This document shows positions 12,927 through 17,346 of a DNA stretch of 17,346 nt, in pieces. Both the position numbers and the translations under genes were made by a program. The notes beneath the pieces are model-generated. The model saw nothing but the letters and a program-made list of their open reading frames with translations, ran no database searches and was not told the origin of the DNA. The stretch's first letter is position 1, and the number at the start of each line of letters is the position of its first letter. This stretch comes from JACPNE01 sp964444465 (GTDB lineage Archaea; Nanobdellota; Nanobdellia; SCGC-AAA011-G17; JACPNG01): positions 1 to 17,346 of the forward strand of contig CAYUGZ010000015.1 of assembly GCA_964444465.1 (NCBI GenBank), given 5' to 3'.

Positions 12927-14378
12927 ATGATAGAAAAACTTGAAGTTGAAATAATCCAAGGTGGGATGGGTGCAGGAGTTTCTAATTTTCGTTTAGCTAG
13001 GGAAGTTTCTTCTATGGGTGGTTTAGGTGTTGTTTCTGGAACCGCACTTGATACAATAATGGTACGTAGACTACAAAATAAAGATTCTAAAATTAATGAT
13101 GAGATTATATTTGCATTAGAAAATTTTCCAGATCAAAAATTAGCTCAAGAAATTATTGACAAATTTTCAAGAAATGGAAGAAATTCAAAAACTAATAAGT
13201 ATCATCCTGCTCCTTATCCTAGATTTAAACAAGATAGTAAAGGTGTATTAAGTTTGAGAGGTAGTTTAAGAAGTCCAAATCTTGAAGAATTGCTTATTGT
13301 TGCTAATTTTGTTGAAGTATTTCTTGCTAAACAGGGACATTCTAATCCTATTGGTATTAATTATTTAGATAAAATCAAATGGCCAATAATTCCTTCAATT
13401 TATGGAGCAATGTTAGCTGATGTTGATGTTGTTTTGATTGGTGCAGGTATTCCAAAAGAAGTTCCTGAAGTAATGAGGGATTTATCAGAAGGAAGAAAAT
13501 CAAAAATGCCTATCCCTGTTATTGGGAGTGAAAGAGATTATTTATTGAAATTTGATCCAAACATATTATATGAACAACAAACATTAAAAATTCCTTTTTT
13601 TCTTGGAATTGTTTCAAATCATTTTGGGGTGAGATTTTTACCTCAAGCTGATGGTTATATTTTTGAAAATCATATAGCCGGAGGCCATAATGCTCCAGCA
13701 AGAAGTAAAGAACTAAATAAGAAAGGTGAACCAATCTATACAGAAGTAGATGAGATAGATTATAACAAATTAGATTCATTATTGGAACGAAATTCTAAAA
13801 GAAGAAATAATTTAATACAACCTTATTGGTTGGCAGGAGGTTATGCAAGTAGATTAAATAAAGCATTAGAAGAAGAAGGAGCTAATGGAATTCAAGTTGG
13901 CACACCTTTTGCGTTTTGTAGAGAGTCTGGAATTTATCCTGAATTAAAAAGAAAAGTTTTGGAAGAGATAATGGAGGGCACAACAGTTTTTACGGATCCA
14001 GATGCTTCTCCTACTAGTTTTCCACTTAAGGTAGTCCAAGTAAAAAATACATCATCTCAAAAAGAAGTATATGAAGAAAGAAAACGTTTATGTGATCTTG
14101 GTTATCTTGTTGAGCTTTATGAAAAAAATGGAAGAGTAGATACACGTTGCCCTGCTGATACTATAAAAAAATATGAAAAAGCTGGAGGGAATGTTAAAGA
14201 TATGATAAACAAAGTATGTTTGTGTAATGCATTAACTTCTACAGTAGGTTTGGGTTCTCCAGGAGAGCCACCATTAGTTACTTCTGGTTCTGATTTTTCT
14301 GTTGTAATAGACCTTGTTAAAGAACATGGATTTGATTATGGTGCAAAAGATGTTATGAATTATATTGAAGAATCTTAA
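12927..14378 (+). CDS. Nitronate monooxygenase-like FMN flavoprotein, long form
   Basis: This 483-residue TIM-barrel flavoprotein belongs to the NMO / 2-nitropropane dioxygenase-like superfamily. Clear signatures are EIIQGGMGAGVS at the N-terminus, GGLGVVSG, DVVLIGAG, HIAGGHNAPAR (the family's AGGH region near the flavin), YWLAGGYAS and GIQVGTPFAFC (phosphate-binding Gly loop). It is about 120 residues longer than classical nitronate monooxygenases. The extra C-terminal part has Cys at TRCPAD and KVCLCNAL and ends with a SDFSVVIDLV helix. The long form is known in bacteria, but its substrate is not defined. The ATG at 12927 is preferred; a TTG at 12918 would add three residues. It is likely a single-gene unit. 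Confidence 0.85.
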   Translation: MIEKLEVEIIQGGMGAGVSNFRLAREVSSMGGLGVVSGTALDTIMVRRLQNKDSKINDEIIFALENFPDQKLAQEIIDKFSRNGRNSKTNKYHPAPYPRFKQDSKGVLSLRGSLRSPNLEELLIVANFVEVFLAKQGHSNPIGINYLDKIKWPIIPSIYGAMLADVDVVLIGAGIPKEVPEVMRDLSEGRKSKMPIPVIGSERDYLLKFDPNILYEQQTLKIPFFLGIVSNHFGVRFLPQADGYIFENHIAGGHNAPARSKELNKKGEPIYTEVDEIDYNKLDSLLERNSKRRNNLIQPYWLAGGYASRLNKALEEEGANGIQVGTPFAFCRESGIYPELKRKVLEEIMEGTTVFTDPDASPTSFPLKVVQVKNTSSQKEVYEERKRLCDLGYLVELYEKNGRVDTRCPADTIKKYEKAGGNVKDMINKVCLCNALTSTVGLGSPGEPPLVTSGSDFSVVIDLVKEHGFDYGAKDVMNYIEES

Positions 14379-14498
14379 AATAAAAATAAATTTCCTAATA
14401 AAGTACCCATAATTGCTCTAGCTATAAAAAATAGTGATAAAGTTAAAACAAATAAAAAAGTAGTTAAGAAAAGAAGAAAAAGAAAATAACCATAATAC

Positions 14499-14506
14499 TT
14501 ATTTAA
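14499..14506 (+). promoter_or_regulatory. TATA-like box for the permuted papain-like hydrolase
   Basis: TTATTTAA is centred 24-25 bases before the ATG at 14527. Confidence 0.4.
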
Positions 14507-14526
14507 TTTCTTATATTCTTATTAGA

Positions 14527-15042
14527 ATGACTTATTATGATATTGATACTCTTAAAAAATCTCTTGAGAAAGCAGATGTAATCTTATCACATGGAGATAG
14601 TATTTTATCTTGGATTATAAGAATTGTTACTCAAAGTTATTGGAATCATTCAAGTATGTATATAGGGGATGAAAAATTTATAGAAGCAGATGGAAATGGA
14701 GTTATTATAAAAAACATATCTAAACTTAGTAATAGAGATATAAGAATTTATAGATATAAAAAAGCAACTAAGAATGTATTAGATAAAATAATAAATGAAG
14801 CTAAATCTTACAATGGGAAAAAATATGATATTTTTGCTATTTTAGAATTGTTTTGGTTGTTTGTAGTAGGAAAAAGAGGAGATCCTAGAAGAATTGGATC
14901 AAAAAATAGATTTATTTGTAGTGAGATTATCTCTCAACCATACTACAAATTTGGTTATCCAGTAATTGAAAAATATGATTATGATGAAGTAACACCTTCA
15001 GATTTTGATATAAGTAAAAATTTTAGAAGACTTGAAATTTAA
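14527..15042 (+). CDS. Permuted papain-like amidase/peptidase (YiiX/YaeF, NlpC-P60 superfamily)
   Basis: This 171-residue single-domain protein has the circularly permuted NlpC/P60 order, with the catalytic His before the Cys. WNHSSMYIGD carries the probable catalytic H41, FIEADGNGV carries E53, and FICSEII near the C-terminus carries C131. SHGDSILSWIIRIVTQSYW before the His and YDIFAILELFW in the middle match the family layout. Related enzymes act on peptide, amide or lipid-linked bonds in bacterial envelopes, so the substrate here is open. There is no clear signal peptide, so it may act inside the cell or leave by another route. It sits just upstream of a predicted lipoprotein gene on the same strand, although that gene has its own TATA box. 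Confidence 0.85.
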   Translation: MTYYDIDTLKKSLEKADVILSHGDSILSWIIRIVTQSYWNHSSMYIGDEKFIEADGNGVIIKNISKLSNRDIRIYRYKKATKNVLDKIINEAKSYNGKKYDIFAILELFWLFVVGKRGDPRRIGSKNRFICSEIISQPYYKFGYPVIEKYDYDEVTPSDFDISKNFRRLEI

Positions 15043-15049
15043 AATTATT

Positions 15050-15070
15050 TTTATAAATACATTTTTATAT
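15050..15070 (+). promoter_or_regulatory. Two TATA-like boxes before the lipoprotein gene
   Basis: TTTATAAA at 15050-15057 is centred 25-26 bases before the ATG at 15079. TTTATAT at 15064-15070 is centred 27 bases before the in-frame ATG at 15094. Each could drive a leaderless message starting at its own Met. Confidence 0.45.
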
Positions 15071-15078
15071 CAATTAAT

Positions 15079-15366
15079 ATGCATGTAATAAGAATGAAAA
15101 AGAGTTTAATATTATTATTTTTAATCTTATCTGTTTCTGCTTGTAACATCAATGTAGAAGAAGTAGAGGGGTATGATCCAGCTGATGATGGGATTAATAA
15201 TGAATATTATTATCTAAATTTAGAAGTTGATGAGTTAGTTGAAAAAGGAGATATAATTGATGAGGATTATTTTGGTAGCTTAATAGAAAGATGGAACAAG
15301 GTAGAAAACACCCCTGAAAAAGATGTTAATGGATTTACAAATAATTTTAAGATTTATGAAAGATAA
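15079..15366 (+). CDS. Predicted lipoprotein with a lipobox
   Basis: This 95-residue protein has a classic type II signal peptide. A basic start (MKKS, residues 6-9) leads into a hydrophobic core (LILLFLILS), then the lipobox VSAC with the acceptor C22 followed by Asn. The mature part is a short acidic chain (EEVEGYDPADDG, LEVDELVEKGD) without further Cys and with no recognisable domain. In the known pathway, Lgt attaches lipid to the Cys and LspA cuts before it; lspA is present in this window at 3599-4009. Two starts are possible, Met1 at 15079 or Met6 at 15094, and each has a TATA-like box about 26 bases upstream. The exported location is well supported; the role is unknown. Confidence 0.82.
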   Translation: MHVIRMKKSLILLFLILSVSACNINVEEVEGYDPADDGINNEYYYLNLEVDELVEKGDIIDEDYFGSLIERWNKVENTPEKDVNGFTNNFKIYER

Positions 15367-15370
15367 TTTT

Positions 15371-15378
15371 ATATATAA
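15371..15378 (+). promoter_or_regulatory. TATA-like box upstream of the 16-codon ORF and the 111-residue gene
   Basis: ATATATAA is centred about 26 bases before the GTG at 15401 and 94 bases before the ATG at 15469. No comparable box sits 26 bases before 15469. Confidence 0.4.
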
Positions 15379-15400
15379 TTAATTATTCTGACAATTTACA

Positions 15401-15451
15401 GTGAGGTATATTGGTCGTACAGTAGAGTTAGAAGAAGGAGATAGGTATTAG
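15401..15451 (+). CDS. Possible 16-codon leader peptide ORF
   Basis: A GTG at 15401 opens a frame encoding MRYIGRTVELEEGDRY and ends at the TAG at 15449-15451. The GTG is about 26 bases after a TATA-like box, the distance seen for leaderless genes here. A GAGGAA sequence overlapping the stop could serve as ribosome-binding site for the next gene at 15469. The base composition is less AT-rich than other gaps. It may be a leader peptide coupled to the next gene, a remnant of a gene, or chance; there is no evidence of translation. Confidence 0.35.
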   Translation: MRYIGRTVELEEGDRY

Positions 15452-15468
15452 AGGAATAATATAATAAA

Positions 15469-15804
15469 ATGGGAGAATACACAGCTAAAATTGAAGCTAT
15501 TGAACGATTTAGAAGATTAGCTGAAGAATTTGAGGGTGATTTAGTAAAGAGAGCACAAGATGAATTTTGTGAAGAACGGGAAGGTTTGAATAAAACATTA
15601 CCACCAGATTATGAGCTTACAGAATATAAACTTATAAGATTTGCTGATGAGAATTATAGAATGATATTAACAATAAAAAATAGAAGAACAAGATTTAGAG
15701 TTATTCAGAATGATCTTCCAGATTCATTTGGACATAAATGTAAAGAATTATCAGAAAAGTTAGGATTTGGTTTTGCATTAGATGGTGGTGTAGGATATTA
15801 TTAA
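15469..15804 (+). CDS. Unknown 111-residue soluble protein
   Basis: This small charged protein is rich in Arg/Glu at the N-terminus (helix KIEAIERFRRLAEEFEGDLVKRAQDEF). A beta-type middle follows (YELTEYKLIRFADENYRMILTI, then TRFRVIQ), and it ends in LGFGFALDGGVGYY. It has no signal peptide or membrane segment. A mixed helix-strand nucleic-acid- or protein-binding domain is possible, but I recognise no family. The ATG at 15469 follows GAGGAA at 15451-15456 by 12 bases. An in-frame TAA at 15457-15459 limits any upstream extension. The nearest plausible promoter lies before a 16-codon ORF, so its mRNA may have a leader of about 70 bases, unlike most neighbours. Confidence 0.75.
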   Translation: MGEYTAKIEAIERFRRLAEEFEGDLVKRAQDEFCEEREGLNKTLPPDYELTEYKLIRFADENYRMILTIKNRRTRFRVIQNDLPDSFGHKCKELSEKLGFGFALDGGVGYY

Positions 15805-15828
15805 AATCTGAGAAGTATAAATAGATAA

Positions 15829-15836
15829 ATATAAAA
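15829..15836 (+). promoter_or_regulatory. TATA box for the RNase J gene
   Basis: ATATAAAA is centred 27-28 bases before the ATG at 15860. A pyrimidine-rich T tract (about 15838-15851) follows, which could also end transcription arriving from the upstream gene. Confidence 0.5.
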
Positions 15837-15859
15837 ACCCTTTTTCTTTTTACATATAA

Positions 15860-17188
15860 ATGGAATTTTTCAGTGTCGGAGGTTATAGTGAAGTTGGCAA
15901 AAATATGTCTGCAGTAAAAATAGGAGATGACATAATAATTCTAGATATGGGTGTATTTCTACCAGCAATAATTGATTTTGAAGAGCAAGGTGGTGAAAGA
16001 AAAAACTTAACAACTGAAGGTTTAATAAAATTAGGAGCGATTCCTAATGATAATATTTTAAAGAAACATAAAGATAAAGTAAGAGCAATAGTTCTTGGAC
16101 ATTGTCATTTAGATCATATAGGTGCAGTTCCTTATCTAGCTCCACATTATGATGCTCCAATTATTGGTTCTCAATATACTCTAGAAGTTTTAAAATCAGA
16201 ATTGCAAAATGAAAGGGTTAATCTAAAAAATAAATTAATAAAGATGAATCCTAATTCTACTTATAAGCTTAGTAATAATTTAGAAATAGAATTTATTCAT
16301 GTAACCCATTCAACATTACAAACTAGTTTAGTTGCATTGCATACTAAAGAAGGAACAATATTATATGCTAATGATTTTAAATTTGATAACAACCCAGTTA
16401 TTGAGAAGAAGCCAAATTTCCAAAGATTAAAACAAATTGGAAAAGGTAATGTAAAAGCTTTGATTGTTGAATCATTATATGCTCATCATGATGGTAAAAC
16501 TCCTAGTGAAAAAGTAGCTAGAGAGATGTTAAAAGATGTCATGTTAGGGGTGGAAAATACTGGAAATGCTATCATAACAACAAGTTTTGCTTCTCATATT
16601 GCTAGATTAAAATCCATGGCTGAATTTGGAAAAAAATTAAATAGAAAAGTTGTTTTTTTAGGAAGATCAATGAATAAATATATCAAAGCAGCTGAGGCTG
16701 TTAAACTTGTTAATTTTTCTAAGACATGTGATGTTGTTGGATATGGTGGGCAAGTTAAAAGAAAGTTAAAAGAAATAGAAAAACAAGGAAGAGATAATTA
16801 TTTGATTGTATGTACTGGAGGACAAGGAGAACCTAATTCAATATTAACAAGATTAGCTACTAAACAACTCCCTTTTAATTTTATGAAAGACGATCATGTT
16901 ATTTTTTCAAATAGAACTATTCCTGCTGAAATTAATTTAAAGAATAGAGATGAATTAGAAAGAAATTTAAAAAATCAACATGTAAGAGTGTTTAAAGATG
17001 TTCATTCAAGTGGACATGCTTATAGGGAAGATTTAAGAGATTTAATCAATATGGTTAAACCTCAAAATATTATTCCTGCTCACGGTCCTAGTGAAAAATT
17101 AAATAATTTAGCTTCTTTAGCTTTTGATATCGGATATTCTAAAAAAGAAGTTAAGATTATGAGTAATGGTAAAAGCGTTGTAGTATAG
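15860..17188 (+). CDS. Ribonuclease J (archaeal, metallo-beta-lactamase/beta-CASP)
   Basis: This 442-residue RNA-processing enzyme belongs to a family whose archaeal members degrade RNA 5' to 3', preferring 5'-monophosphate ends. The metallo-beta-lactamase core shows GHCHLDHIGAVPYL (metal ligands in HCHLDH, 81-86), HVTHS (H150) and ANDFKFD (D172). The beta-CASP part follows (ESLYAHHDGKTPSE, then ITTSFASHIARLKS). The chain ends with the late motifs SSGHAYREDLRDLI and NIIPAHGPSE that complete the metal site. The length and early stop fit archaeal RNase J, which lacks the bacterial C-terminal domain. The ATG at 15860 has a TATA box about 27 bases upstream. A zinc-ribbon gene begins nine bases after the stop and is probably co-transcribed. 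Confidence 0.93.
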   Translation: MEFFSVGGYSEVGKNMSAVKIGDDIIILDMGVFLPAIIDFEEQGGERKNLTTEGLIKLGAIPNDNILKKHKDKVRAIVLGHCHLDHIGAVPYLAPHYDAPIIGSQYTLEVLKSELQNERVNLKNKLIKMNPNSTYKLSNNLEIEFIHVTHSTLQTSLVALHTKEGTILYANDFKFDNNPVIEKKPNFQRLKQIGKGNVKALIVESLYAHHDGKTPSEKVAREMLKDVMLGVENTGNAIITTSFASHIARLKSMAEFGKKLNRKVVFLGRSMNKYIKAAEAVKLVNFSKTCDVVGYGGQVKRKLKEIEKQGRDNYLIVCTGGQGEPNSILTRLATKQLPFNFMKDDHVIFSNRTIPAEINLKNRDELERNLKNQHVRVFKDVHSSGHAYREDLRDLINMVKPQNIIPAHGPSEKLNNLASLAFDIGYSKKEVKIMSNGKSVVV

Positions 17189-17197
17189 ATAGAGAAA

Positions 17198-17346
17198 ATG
17201 AAATGTCATAAATGTGGTGAAGGTTTAATAAAATATTATAAGTTCTGTCCTGTATGTGGTATTAAAGTAGATCATGAGATAAAACATGAAAAACCTATTA
17301 AAAAACATAAAAAAATAATTTTATTTAAACCAATTTCTTTAAAAAA
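17198..17346 (+). CDS. Zinc-ribbon protein, N-terminal part (runs off the window)
   Basis: An ATG at 17198, nine bases after the RNase J stop, opens a frame of 49 codons that is still open at the window edge. It begins MKCHKCGEGL and continues KFCPVCGIKV. This gives two CxxC pairs 11 residues apart, a short double-Cys zinc ribbon. A very basic segment with Lys and His follows (HEKPIKKHKKI), then a hydrophobic stretch. Such ribbons are often N-terminal to membrane or nucleic-acid-binding segments. The close spacing suggests an operon with RNase J, perhaps in RNA turnover, but the remainder is needed to judge. Confidence 0.7.
   Translation, partial: MKCHKCGEGLIKYYKFCPVCGIKVDHEIKHEKPIKKHKKIILFKPISLK

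Noticed and set aside
13519..13779. Minus-strand ORF of 86 codons
   Set aside because: It is inside the flavoprotein gene, whose protein matches its family across this stretch.
14375..14515. Hydrophobic minus-strand frame in the gap after the flavoprotein (ends in GTLLGNLFLF and a TAA)
   Set aside because: It reads like a small membrane peptide, but there is no ATG, GTG or TTG at its beginning; the only nearby ATG (14493) is in another frame and stops after nine codons. It would need a one-base indel, and the sequence is very AT-rich, so chance is likely.
15391..15460. Possible small RNA or tRNA in a less AT-rich gap
   Set aside because: No cloverleaf, no T-loop consensus and no CCA end can be seen; the short ORF explains the base composition equally well.
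1..17346. Mobile element, CRISPR array, tRNA or rRNA genes, phage genes
   Set aside because: No transposase or integrase motifs, no spaced direct repeats apart from the coding repeat at 9266/9581, and no tRNA or rRNA signatures were seen on either strand.

Overview
This window looks like chromosomal DNA from a DPANN archaeon, probably a Woesearchaeota/Pacearchaeota-type lineage. That placement is an inference. It rests on strongly AT-rich sequence with AGA as nearly the only arginine codon, an archaeal-type GluRS with its N-terminal helical domain, an archaeal RNase J, TATA-box promoters, and many unrecognised small proteins. I see no tRNA, rRNA, CRISPR array, insertion sequence or integrase. 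Coding density is very high: no gene-free stretch exceeds about 150 bases.

Layout. Positions 1-1778 (minus) hold the acidic N-terminus of a protein that runs off the window and a 508-residue protein of unknown function. Positions 1858-4009 (plus) form one tight operon: three diverged tandem paralogues (about 165 residues each), a 67-residue coiled-coil peptide, and signal peptidase II (lspA), with ATGA overlaps at the last two junctions. A cupin follows, then a minus-strand block of small housekeeping and stress genes: a PUA-domain protein, a cold-shock protein with an acidic tail, an unknown protein, an SlyD-like FKBP prolyl isomerase, and another unknown protein. Diverging from that block is gltX (6736-8358).

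Positions 8504-11553 (plus) encode a membrane-anchored 597-residue coiled-coil protein with an internal 105-codon duplication, a co-translated three-helix membrane protein, and a CorA-type transporter. The 3' end of corA overlaps, tail to tail, a thrombospondin-type surface protein. That surface gene is split by an in-frame TAA, and its promoter and signal-anchor lie intact upstream of the stop. Next come a previously unlisted 55-residue membrane protein coupled to a DUF192 protein, a long nitronate-monooxygenase-like flavoprotein, a permuted papain-like (YiiX/NlpC-P60 type) hydrolase, a predicted lipoprotein with a good lipobox, an unknown protein with a 16-codon upstream ORF, RNase J, and the start of a zinc-ribbon protein.

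How it fits together. The clearest functional link is lspA plus a lipoprotein substrate candidate about 11 kb away, which suggests a bacterial-style lipoprotein maturation route in this archaeon. About a dozen transcription units have a TATA-like box centred about 24-28 bases before the start codon, which points to leaderless mRNAs. The cold-shock and FKBP genes and some operon-internal genes instead carry Shine-Dalgarno sequences. The genome is very AT-rich, so single TATA calls are weak; the constant spacing is the argument.
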